Shown here: one piece after another, positions 20,601-28,400 of the stretch
How positions within the stretch are numbered: the first letter of the stretch is position 1
Layout of the letters: every line of letters starts with the position of its first letter
From: Clostridia bacterium
GTDB lineage: Bacteria; Bacillota; Clostridia; Oscillospirales; CAG-272
DNA: 35,119 bases
Direction: 5' to 3'
NCBI GenBank assembly: GCA_017454675.1
Contig: JAFTCN010000062.1
Coordinates: forward strand, 1 to 35,119
Position numbers and translations under genes: made by a program
Notes under the pieces: model-generated
The model's database searches: none
What the model was told of the DNA's origin: nothing
What the model saw: the letters and a program-made list of their open reading frames with translations, nothing else

Positions 20601-20712
20601 TCGCAATGTTCAATTCCGGGGCAGATTCCTCCGCATGGATCAGTACACCAATACCAACTCCAGAAAGAACCAGAAAGATGCAGACTGCAACAATAAACAG
20701 TTTCTTTTTCAT
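14620..20712 (-). CDS. Giant secreted BspA-type leucine-rich repeat protein with GLUG repeats
   Basis: A signal peptide (MKKKLFIVAVCIFLVLSGVG, cut near HA-EES) is followed by an unnamed module at about 30-180, an InlB-like beta repeat at about 190-257, roughly 38 BspA/LRR_5 repeats (about 300-1550; each like SAFQFCSGLTNVNIPESV), and six GLUG-like IGGIIG motifs (about 1680-1885). I see no LPxTG, SLH or other C-terminal anchor. Such proteins usually act in adhesion or cell-surface binding. I start at the ATG at 20712 rather than upstream TTG-type options, because the signal peptide begins there and it overlaps the upstream mini-gene stop as ATGA. The gene is visibly AT-rich compared with the housekeeping region. 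The total is about 2030 residues. Confidence 0.9.
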   Translation of the reverse strand: MKKKLFIVAVCIFLVLSGVGIGVLIHAEESAPELNIAKCTLSLESNTYIVYAVQGDISSDVRLLIWNRPQSSYEKGTEDTVLTPVSTFSLLGVDSLRFEYTKLAAKQMGDVVYARAAVEKNGQYYYSDIKQYSILQYIYEKTGRTGDDPYPDDNLIKLLNSMIVYGANAQSYFNYKTDRLVDEDHYWVKVVGGTLGDLCTDGLYLPGDEITLIAPETDASGKIFESWTDGDGIVIGTSATTIITVGEANETYTANYTEPAPQIPESQGLAYVDNGDETCTITGIGECGDSEIYIPKTINGLTVKAVGEEAFKENTSVTYVYMPDSITLIDKKAFYGCTGLGEVTLPGDTQATAASGIQNTFPTFNAEIKAIKTGKKSALNTKAGGAGNRGETGEELIIGEAAFQNCTSLESITIPDNVTSIGDSAFQFCSGLTNVNIPESVVTIGESAFQECTNLESIILPDGLTTIGESAFYGCSSLKSMEIPEGTTTICGYAFWGCDFERVVIPSTVTQIEHGAFAGCDKIIELVVSENNSVYYSVDNCIIHKDTKSLILGCKGSTIPSDGSILSISDAAFEGNKYITNIIIPEGVVEIADSAFRGCKNLDSIELPESLVLIGEFAFDSINITTLTIPDAVTHLGSSAFGSCERLETVILGSGLQEIGASAFKWCNSLSSISIPGNVYSIGEEAFEGCANLATVILEDGVQIIGESAFAECQALTSFAIPKTVASIGKTAFGRCDGIETIIIDTDNPYYVFTNNCLIEIASKKVLQGFGGFVIPDDGSVENIEDGAFEGNSAVVEIIIPSDVVSIGERAFADCNNLAYINVPDSVTVIGPDAFSGCSALESINIPCSLSSIMNGTFCGCESLTVISIPEGVTTIGDQSFRNCINLAEIQLPQSVTALGSQSFSECRKLVKIYYSGTVEGWDAIEKGRDFDSGSGYYTVYATDGESHKQNLFAYRDNGDGTCAIIDVISVIETDSSFEIPSQIKGLTVVSIDSMGGLRFDCTAGVIIPDTVQRIGEGAFDHLVGLASIVIPDSVSYIGGGAFNMCNLSDVYIGKGVTYIGPGAFTNCPLESIAVSDDNPCYFSSGNCIVETNTKKLIVAGANCVIPDDGSVTTICEDAFSGVMRRRREEITIVIPSCVTTIEKGAFHGCEVANIVISNGVTNIGKEAFDWTELHRIIIPSSVTQLGDGAFSGNGNLYSAVLCEGITEKGINIFGGCDELKKIYYSGSIENWNEFARTEEFSSDSPEVICGITEYNDSFFVLKDNRYSFIAANGNATEFEIASTVNGFSVSGIEDYAFINNIDLRSLTIPESVESIGCLAFKGCVQLEDIYFTGTAKQWCSIAFGDGWDDDTGGYRVYCSDMVLNKGDECGLTYIINNDFEENPGIKITGSLFSDISQLVIPKSIAGITVTEIAEGSFEGYADLTTVFIPDTVVLIGNSAFEGCAALTSVTMAGSSSHFLSIGENAFKGCGSLSNITLPGSVNSIGNSAFENCIGLSEIVLPYRINLISGNAFAGCSGLQSITVYSLVKSISENAFNGCDNLSSVHYDGNETEWEQITVESGNDPLNSAFLSFGRFYGSPIASAEEFYSITNDVYYLVNDISLTESKESFGGILNGNGHAIYLENGPAFNLLENAIISNLTIRGTISSYELRLGALACRAYNVIIYNVINYANITNDSCDGNLYIGGIIGSIETNNATENNRQTDYFINCINYGNIMLNMLEGTPRIGGIVGNAARWQWCVYDNCKNYGRLEVNVNDDSVSPYVGGIAGSAFGADFINCENGGELRSQNSAYMGGIIARPTPSCNGGSQTVTCTGCINNGDIYCSTDDSIGSGTAGGIIGHAGAKDNNRNTFAVYACINCVNNGSIICGGNYVGGIIGYAYGIDKVDDAQETYYQYAYIEGCTNNGNITGTKTVEQNENGSNWEATFVSQFLGFANTCSNVIINSKGYGSLVNTNNNYNVIFGISSDPDCVSNSVIYGITLLENEGTTNFNWCSDNKALGDREANRVSLEDYLAIEGNGEKIVFVDVPEE

Positions 20713-20903
20713 ATTCTCTCTTCTTCTTTCTCGCTCCACGGAAGGTCGTTGGAACTGGTAATAACATCATCTTCATCAAACACGACAATCTCAAGGCGAA
20801 GTTGTTCGTATTTCCTTTCGCCGGTAATAATTGCTTGTGTTTCCTGATCGAAGGAATTCTGATTTCCGTCGTGGAACGCTTCTCGAAGTGTCGATCTTTC
20901 CAT
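20709..20903 (-). CDS. 64-aa peptide with DDVITSS motif, coupled to LRR gene
   Basis: This is a small peptide not matched to any family I can name. After a variable N-terminal half it carries a Tyr-started hydrophobic strand and acidic motif (LEIVVFDEDDVITSSND, about residues 36-52), then a charged tail. The motif is nearly identical to that of the peptide at 22350, although four of the six codons of VITSSN differ synonymously, which supports selection on the protein. AAGGGG lies seven bases before the ATG. Its stop overlaps the LRR start by ATGA. There is no signal peptide or membrane segment. It could be a RiPP-like precursor or a small partner of the LRR protein; this is inference. Confidence 0.8.
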   Translation of the reverse strand: MERSTLREAFHDGNQNSFDQETQAIITGERKYEQLRLEIVVFDEDDVITSSNDLPWSEKEEERI

Positions 20904-20937
20904 TGTTTTTCCCCTTTTTTTATAGAATCACAAAACA

Positions 20938-20960
20938 GGATGTAAAAAATAGTTACATCC
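20938..20960 (-). promoter_or_regulatory. Leader hairpin upstream of the peptide-LRR operon
   Basis: An 8-bp stem GGATGTAA/TTACATCC (20938-20945 with 20953-20960) with a 7-base loop lies between the probable -10 box and the ribosome binding site of the 64-aa peptide gene. On the minus strand it is followed by TGTTTTGTG. It could stabilise the transcript or act as an attenuator. Confidence 0.4.
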
Positions 20961-20973
20961 AGTTTAATAAATA

Positions 20974-20979
20974 ATTATA
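20974..20979 (-). promoter_or_regulatory. Probable -10 box of the peptide-LRR operon
   Basis: The minus strand reads a perfect TATAAT in an AT-rich stretch, about 70 bases before the peptide start. The nearest -35-like sequence, TTGAGT (20999-20994), gives only 14 bases of spacing, so the upstream element is unclear. Confidence 0.4.
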
Positions 20980-21040
20980 ACCTCACAAAATGAACTCAAA
21001 AATAACACACTGTAAATAAATAAAAACGATGGTGAAATAT

Positions 21041-21063
21041 CCCGCCTGGAAAACCCGGGCGGG
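21041..21063 (-). terminator. Terminator hairpin after the lipoprotein gene
   Basis: A 9-bp stem with one G-T pair (21041-21049 with 21055-21063) and an AAAAC loop lies 10 bases after the lipoprotein stop. It is the partner of the hairpin at 14278. On the minus strand the following bases (ATATTTCACC) are only mildly T-rich. Confidence 0.55.
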
Positions 21064-21176
21064 TGATTGTTTTTACGCTCCCAGAAGCACAGCCAGCATC
21101 GCGGCCTGGTATACTTCGATAAGTTCGGATGTAGTCACGTCGGAGAATGACGCACCGGCGGGGATCTCCTCGGAAT
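21041..21176. repeat. Direct repeat copy B (136 bp)
   Basis: This is the intact-gene copy of the repeat at 14278-14413: the terminator plus the 3' end of the lipoprotein gene. The two copies are 6763 bases apart in the same orientation, with four differences in 136 bases. Confidence 0.9.
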
Positions 21177-22179
21177 ACTCCGCGAGATAGTCGATGCTCA
21201 GAAGTTCGCGCGAGGTCTCTATCTTGCCGTCGGCACCTATCGTCATATACTCCTCGATCATATAAAACCGGAAGATCTTGTGGGTGTCGGGCTGAACATA
21301 TACGAGGAACGGGACGCTGAAAGACTCTCCGGTCTCTTTTCCGTCGTCGTCGATTATTTTCTGAGTCGCGGTGATCTCGACGCTGTCGTACAGGACACCG
21401 CCGATCCTTGCCTCTCCGTTGAATTCGCTGGCGGTCAGTTCGTCGCGGTTGACAGTCCCGAGATCGTCAAATCCGAGATCGGCAGTGAAATCCGAGAAGG
21501 ATTCACCCTCTTTTTTTTCGGAGCAGTAATACTGCGCCGACACGGCGCCGTTCTCGCCGGCAGAAGAGACGGTCAGTATGAAACGCCCGTCCTTCTCAGC
21601 GATGCTGACATAGCTGCCGGGAGCCTTTCCGGAAAACCTGAAGAAAGACCCGGATGAAATAAAGTCAAACGTCCGGTCGTCCGATTCCATATGAACTGTT
21701 TTTATATCGCCGGCATATCCGAAATCGTCTGAAGAGTAGTATGTCTTGTAATATGCCTCTTTTTCCGCGTCAGGATCCGGGACTGAGGGTCCTGTGACAT
21801 CCGGTCCGGTACCGGCGTCCGTCGTCTCCGACGGATCGGTCACTTCAGTACCGGGAACGGCCTGTGTGGTGACCTGCGGTATCTCGGTCGTCGTGTCGGC
21901 GGGAGCCGACGTCGCCGCGGATTGATCCGTCGTAATATCGGCAGTCGTTATCTCGACCGCGGTCGTGATCGATTCCGTTGTTACGTCGGCGGATGTCGTC
22001 ACTTCCGATGTAACATCGACGGCATCAGTTTCAGTCCCGGCCGTCGCGGATGTATTCTCCGGCGACACGGCAGACGTAATATCCGCCGTCGACTGCTCCG
22101 GATCGGCGCCGGTGCACGCGGCAAAGGATAGCACTGCTGCGAAACAGGCGAGGAGTGCTGTTATTTTCTTAATTGACAT
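21073..22179 (-). CDS. Secreted lipoprotein with long Thr/Ser-rich linker
   Basis: The function is unknown. A signal peptide ends at the lipobox-like FAAC, giving lipidation on Cys22; Phe at -3 is unusual. Residues about 23-138 are Thr, Ser, Ala, Asp and Val rich and probably act as an extended cell-wall-spanning linker. A folded domain (about 145-368) follows, with alternating strands and patterns such as VPFLVYVQPDTHKIFRFYM, loosely like lipoprotein substrate-binding beta folds. AAAGGA lies ten bases before the ATG. It follows the subtilase and 32-aa peptide genes and may be co-transcribed with them. Its 3' end is duplicated beyond the LRR gene. Confidence 0.8.
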   Translation of the reverse strand: MSIKKITALLACFAAVLSFAACTGADPEQSTADITSAVSPENTSATAGTETDAVDVTSEVTTSADVTTESITTAVEITTADITTDQSAATSAPADTTTEIPQVTTQAVPGTEVTDPSETTDAGTGPDVTGPSVPDPDAEKEAYYKTYYSSDDFGYAGDIKTVHMESDDRTFDFISSGSFFRFSGKAPGSYVSIAEKDGRFILTVSSAGENGAVSAQYYCSEKKEGESFSDFTADLGFDDLGTVNRDELTASEFNGEARIGGVLYDSVEITATQKIIDDDGKETGESFSVPFLVYVQPDTHKIFRFYMIEEYMTIGADGKIETSRELLSIDYLAEYSEEIPAGASFSDVTTSELIEVYQAAMLAVLLGA

Positions 22180-22233
22180 ATTTGTTTAGTCCTTTCAGGA
22201 CAGAGTGTGCGAACAAGAGCAACCTTGACCGCC

Positions 22234-22258
22234 CCTCCCGGAGATAATCTCCGGGAGG
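22234..22258 (-). promoter_or_regulatory. Strong hairpin in the lipoprotein gene leader
   Basis: An 11-bp GC-rich stem (22234-22244 with 22248-22258) with a TAA loop lies 55 bases before the lipoprotein start. No T run follows on the minus strand, so it is more likely an mRNA-processing or stability element than a terminator. It separates the 32-aa peptide gene from the lipoprotein gene. Confidence 0.45.
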
Positions 22259-22349
22259 AAAAAGCGAAAACCGCTTAAAGAGAGTGGCAACGCAAAAGAC
22301 CGGAGACTCTGCAGAAGGATCTCAGGTTATTTGCTAGTTTGTTTATCTT

Positions 22350-22448
22350 TTAGGTGAGATCGTTGTCTCCTGTTTCGTTGCTGGAAGTAATGACATCGTC
22401 TCCTTCAAAAATAACAATCTCGATAACCAGTTCTTCGTATCTTTCCAT
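22350..22448 (-). CDS. 32-aa peptide with DDVITSS motif, downstream of subtilase
   Basis: This mini-gene encodes MERYEELVIEIVIFEGDD followed by VITSSNETGDNDLT. The strand-plus-acidic motif matches the 64-aa peptide at 20709 and, more loosely, the 82-aa peptide at 30719. I chose the ATG at 22448 because GGAG lies nine bases upstream; an in-frame ATG at 22463 would add five residues. It begins 40 bases after the subtilase stop and is probably on the same transcript. It has no signal peptide, membrane segment or Cys. It could be a precursor peptide or a small partner of the neighbouring secreted proteins. Confidence 0.7.
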   Translation of the reverse strand: MERYEELVIEIVIFEGDDVITSSNETGDNDLT

Positions 22449-22488
22449 CGTGTCTATCTCCATTTCTTTATTGAATAATGTTTTTAAA

Positions 22489-25400
22489 TTAATAATTGAA
22501 ATACTCTCTTGCATACTTGTTGTACAGATAAAGTGATTTCGCCAATTCTGCAGATTCCTCATCTGACAGTTTATTTGTAGCCCATGTTAGAGGACCGTAA
22601 GAAACAATACCGGAATTGATTCCATCGGAGACGGTGATCGTTTTCATTTCGTTAAGTCTTTTTGCCGGAATCCCATTGATATCAACATAATACCTCGCTT
22701 CAGTTTCATTCCAATGTTTTTCCAACTCAACACCGTCATAATAAACTGTTACCGCATTGGCAAATTTGAATCTCAGTGTTGTATCCGACTCCAAAATAAG
22801 AGATGCCGATATACTTCCCGCTGCATTTTTAGCTTCTGCTGATACATAAGCCGCATACGCGCTGTCTCCTTGAACTGCAATCATCTCTTCAGAAAGATAA
22901 CCATTGGGATTAGCCGGATTATCCTGCTTGTAATGGAAGTAATTCTGAGCAGCATTCCCATAATTCAACAATGCCATTGCAAGGTTTTTTGTTGTCTCGT
23001 CGGAACTGCTGCTGGCAATTTTATTATTTGCCCAATCACTTACTGAATATTCATAACTGGTTGCAAAACGATTACCGACCCTGAACATCATTAGGTTATC
23101 ATTGGCATCATAGAACTGAAGTATAACTTTATCAGTCATTTGCTTTGCAGCAATATTTGAGAATGATGCAACATATAACCCCTGATCATTAATGATTGAA
23201 TCATCAACATTGACTACAGTATGAGAATCATTAAATGTCAAAACAACGTATGAAACATTATCAGGTGAATTAAACTTGTAATTTACGCTTATCTTGCCTT
23301 CCAGTGTTAAACTAGCTGATTTTAGATGCGGAACATAAATACTGATTGTTTCTGAGTGAGCGATTCCATCCGGGCATTCACTGCCGGAAGCAGTTGCTGT
23401 AAACACTGCATTAAAGGTTGTTGCATCAAAAGATGAAGAAACGGTTGCGGGTACTCTCGTCTTATGCGAATTATCATTTTCACATGTGAAAATCAATTCT
23501 GCTTCCGAATAATTATCGTTCCACACCCATTCCGGTGCGCCATATGTATGGCCGCTACCTGCAAGCGTTTCTACGATTATCGTTTCAACAGAGAAATCAT
23601 TATTTATCTCAAGAGGAGCGATCGTAACCTCTCCTCCGGTGCATGACCTCTCAAAGAACAGTGTCACGATCGGGCTGCCTGCCCCGGATGCGACCGAGAA
23701 AGCATAAGCGATCCTGACTTCACCCGGCGTTTCGGAATTACACGATACCCGTCCGCCGTCGTTGCCGCTGGCATATCCTGCGAACGCAAGCAGGTCCGGA
23801 TCGAATGTGACGGTCAGATAACCGTTCGTGACCGCGACAGTTTCGGAGTAGACGATCTCTTCCGTCTGTTCCGCTTCGCGGCTCGCCGTTATGACGCCGG
23901 TCACGTCTGAAGCCGTCGGGGTTCCCTTCGGGTATTCCGCGACGTTCACGCCGTCTGCGGCAGGCATATCATCTGTCCCGGACGAACGCGTCTTTCTTGC
24001 GGCGTCGATCCTTGCCGCTTCCCGTGCAAGCCTTTCCTTAACGCCTGCGGTATTCAGTTCATCCCTGGTTGCGGCAGTGTCTCCTCGGCCTTCGAGCTTC
24101 ATCTGCCCGGATGTTTCACCCGATGACGCCGGAGCGTCATGTCCGTCGACATAGAAACCGCCGGCGGGCCAGACCCTCTCTCCGAAGTCACCGGCATCGT
24201 AGACCGCTCCGGTCGAGGGATCGATTATGATCAGTTTTGCCCAGTCTTCGGTCTCGTCTCCGGTATGGCCCCAGTAGATGTATGTCCCGTCATAATAGAG
24301 ATCCTGCCATACGAACATCGTGGAGAACCCGGTGTCGATCACCGGCGCCGGAGCGCTGAATTCGATACTCTGACTCCCAATGGTGAGGGTCGTCTGCCAG
24401 ATCTTACCGTTGTCATCAAGGAAATAATAGTCGGCCGAAGAGCCGCTGACCGACTTCGCGGCGACGGCGGCGATGTAAGCATCTCCGAATGAATCGGTTT
24501 TGCTCGCGTCAAGTATTCCGTACGGGAATCCGCAGTATGTCCCCTCTTCTTCATCCTCTTCGGGCAGAAGATTGCCGAATATCAGGTACGGTCCGTATGA
24601 ATAGACCATATAGTCCCCGTAATTTGACGGTGCCCTGGCGATATCGGTAGCCGGGACATAGCATGTTCCTGCTTCGTTCAGCTCGAACGTGCTTCTGTCG
24701 ACGGTATAAAGAACCGCCTCCCATTCCTCCGAATCGACGTCAAGCGTCGCCGCGTAAAGCGTGCTTCCGTTCATGAACGCCGTGTTCAGCGGTATTTCGT
24801 CTCCGTCATCGCGCATGTTCAGAGACACCCAGTCCGAAGGATCTGATGCGTTGAACGAAGCAAAGTGCGTACTTCCGAGTTTGTCCCAGATGATCCCGTT
24901 CAGCGTTTTGTTCACCGCTGTGACCTTCACGGAGCAGACAGCGCTGACGGCGCTGTTCGAGTTGGACCTCGCGGTGATCTGGCAGGTCCCCGGCCCGACG
25001 GCGGTAACATGGCCGAATTCATCGACTGTCGCGACCGCTGCGTCGCCCGTCGACCAGCTTACCGTCCTGTCGGTCGCGGTGAGCGGGCTCACTTTTGCGA
25101 TGAGGTCCGCCCCGTTGCCCTTGTAAAGATCCAGAGATCCGGGAATGATGCTCACCGACGATACGGTGTAGGGATCCGATCCGGACGTGCCGTCATTGAC
25201 CTTGACCGCTACCGCTGCCTCATTGCCCGCGTAGTCGCCGACGAACACGGCGACGTATCCGTCGGCCTCGGAGACCGCAGACGAGATGTCGAACGAGCCG
25301 GCGAACGCCTCGGCGCCAGGCGCCGTCTCAGCATACTTTACTTCTCCGTCGAGCGAGAGCACCGCGACGTATGCAAGATTCCTGTCGTCATCGGCGCTGA

Positions 25401-28400
25401 TCGAAATATTGTTACCGTCACGTGCTGCCGACAGTATCCGGGGAGCCGTATCGTCCACGAAGAAATCGTATCCGACGTATCCCCCGCTGCCGATCTGCCC
25501 GCCGTCTTCCAGCAGAGAGCGGAATCCCGCGACGTTCAGAACTCCCGACGCCGCATCGGTCAGACTGCCGCCGTTCTTCATGCGGTAGTACATTCCGTAA
25601 TACTCGGGAAGCGCGTAGAAGCCTATCCTGAACCTGTCTCCCTCGTCCAGTCCTGATGCCGCGGCCGAGAAACCGGCCTGGAATTTCTTTTCAGACGCGT
25701 TCTTCCATTCTTCTTCTTTCTGGTCGAACCACATGCCGGTCACGTCCGCGTTATTCACCGCGGCGCTGATGATCTCAGAGATATTCCCTTCGTCATCCAG
25801 TCTGCTCAACGCAAACCCAGTGGTGCCCGCGGCGCGGACAAGGGTGTAGTAAATGTTTTTGAACTGGCTGTCGCTTCTGACCGCGAGTCTGCCGGACGGG
25901 AATGAATCCTCAACGGTATAAGGATTGCCGCTGAATTTCTTCTCGACTCCGCCGTAGGTCAGCGTTATGTAGTTGGTCGTGTCGATGCCGGAATAGTTTT
26001 CCTGCTCCGACCCGTAGAGGTCTTCGGTATACGACTTCGTGTCGAACATCCCGGGGTCGGTGAAGCTGCCGAAGAACCCGAGGACCGGGATGGTGTGGGT
26101 CACACCGGCGACGCCTTCTCCGTCTGCCTTCTCGGCGACCGTCGTGAAGCCTTCGATGTACGCGCCGGCGGTGTAGATGTCTTCGTCGACGGCAAAGCTG
26201 AAGGTGACCGTCACGTCGGCGTATCCGCCCTCGGGGATGTAATACTCGGCGGGATGATCCCCGGCATAGACGAGAATGATGTGAGCGTCGTGGCTCGTGA
26301 CGGCCCCGTCTTCGTCGGTGTCTGCCGCGGCAAGATCAATATCCGCACCGGCAACGATGCCGGTCAGATAGTCAAGGACCGCCTGCGCGTCGCTTTCGTC
26401 GGTCACGCCGTCAAGGTTGACGTCGTAGGGGTTCGTGACGCCGTCCCCGTGCGGCGCCCAGACGCAGCCGGTCTGGGAGCCCGCGGACACGGTCCCTCTG
26501 TCCATATAGTATTCTCCGCCTTTGGAGTAATACCCCTGTGTGAATACATCTGTCGACGGAGCGTTGAATTCAAGCCTCCGGTCTGACAGATTGAATATCC
26601 TGAACGAGTAGGAATAGCTTCCGGTCCTGTCGGGATCGGCGCCGATCTCGGCCTTGACCTTGCCGTCGGATGCGGCTCCGGTGGCCGTTGTAAGCGTCTT
26701 TCCGGCAGCGTCGGTCATGAAGATCACCGACGACGTCGAGACAGCGGAATTTACGTCGGCAAGTCCCGCGCCCTGCTGGAGGATCGAGATGAAGTCGGCT
26801 CCGTTCTTCATCGGGGTCGCAGTCGACATGAGCAGCGACTGTATCACCGCGCGGCGGCTGTATCCGTCAACCGAAATATTGTTTTCTTTGAGATACTGAG
26901 CGACGATCGCGGCGAGACCCGCGATGTGCGGGGCCGCCATCGACGTGCCCGACATGCTCTCGTACTGATGATTAAGGCCGCTTCCGCTCTGACCGACGGT
27001 GCCGTTCTTTGTCTTGTGTGCTCCAAGCACCGACCATATATCGCCGCCGGGAGCGGTGATCTCGGGCTTCATGAGAAGAGACCCGGGAACGCCCCAGGAG
27101 CTGAAATCGGATATTGTCGCGGTGGCGCGCGTGCCGTTCTGCTGCTGGATCGATGCCGCGCCGCCGTTCAGGGTAAGCGTACCGGTGTAGTAAACGACGG
27201 CGTTGCTTCCGCTTCCGGCTGTATGGCTGGTTCCGACCGTCTTTAAGGCATTCGCCGCGGCAAGCGTGATCGACGCCATCGGAAAGTCCGCGCTCGTCCC
27301 GTCGATATTCATCTGGATCACGCCCGACTCGTTGTTGGCGACAAGGAGAGCCTTCGGTGAACAATTGGATGCTGCGTTGCTTCCCTTATCGGCAAAAGTA
27401 ATGTTTCCTCCGCGGTTGACTATGACCAGCTTGTTGTCTAATGAAACCTTTTCATTGACCGTGGAATAGTCGCTGCTGCTTCCGTATGCGTCTATATATA
27501 CGAACTGCACCTCCTGCGAGCTGCCGAAATCCTTGATCAGCGGAACCGGACCGTCGGCGTCCTCATAGCAGATGAAATTTGTTCCGGACACGGTAATATA
27601 GGTGTCCGATGTCGAGAGAACGTTGTCGGCGGATGCCGTACAGAGGCTGTTGATATAGGTCCCGGGCGAGCCGCCGGTGTGCATGCCGATGTCGTCAAGA
27701 TAGATATCGCCGGCCTCGAGATAATCGGCAAACGCCCCGCTGTTGCCGGCGGAGACCGATACGACCATTCCGGAGTTCTCCTCACCGTCCGACAGTCGGT
27801 TCAGGATCTCCTGATATTCGTTGTCGTATGTGAATCCCTGCGTCGACGAACCGAGCGAGAGGTTGCAGGCGTCGCAGCCGAGAACGATCGCGTCCTCGAT
27901 CGCCGCCATATAATCCGAATCGTATGCGCCGCCGCTCGCTCCGAAGACCTTCATGACGACGATCTGGGCGTCGGGGGCCATGCCGACGGCGTGAACAGCA
28001 TCCGCCGATGCGGCAAGAACGTAATCATCGCCCTGTTTTATATATTTGTTAGCCGCGGCGATCCCTGCGACGTGCGAGCCGTGCTCGCCCTGAGTGTCTT
28101 CCAGATGATTGACCGTGGTATTATTATCGACGTAATTGTATGCGAACGGGATCTTGGCGCTCAGATAGGTCCCGCTCCCGTTGAGGTCACCTGCCAGAGC
28201 CGAGACCTGAGACGAGGTCATAAGCCCTGAAGTTTGTTCGCCTATCGAATGCAGGAACGCGTCCTCATCGAACGACTGGTGGACGGTGTCGATGCCGGTG
28301 TCGATCACGGCGATCCTAGTCCCGGCGCCCGAATAACCGGCATCCCACGCAGACTGCGCAAAGACCATCTGCGCGCTTGAGCCGGCGGTGTTGACCCCGG

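Noticed and set aside
14620..20712. Possible CRISPR array or tandem DNA repeats
   Set aside because: The regular pattern is at protein level (LRR_5 units). The DNA units differ in length and sequence, and no fixed repeat-spacer structure is present.
14278..21176. Insertion sequence or integron cassette
   Set aside because: The bracketing repeats are gene-end duplications rather than terminal inverted repeats, and no transposase or integrase is encoded between or beside them.
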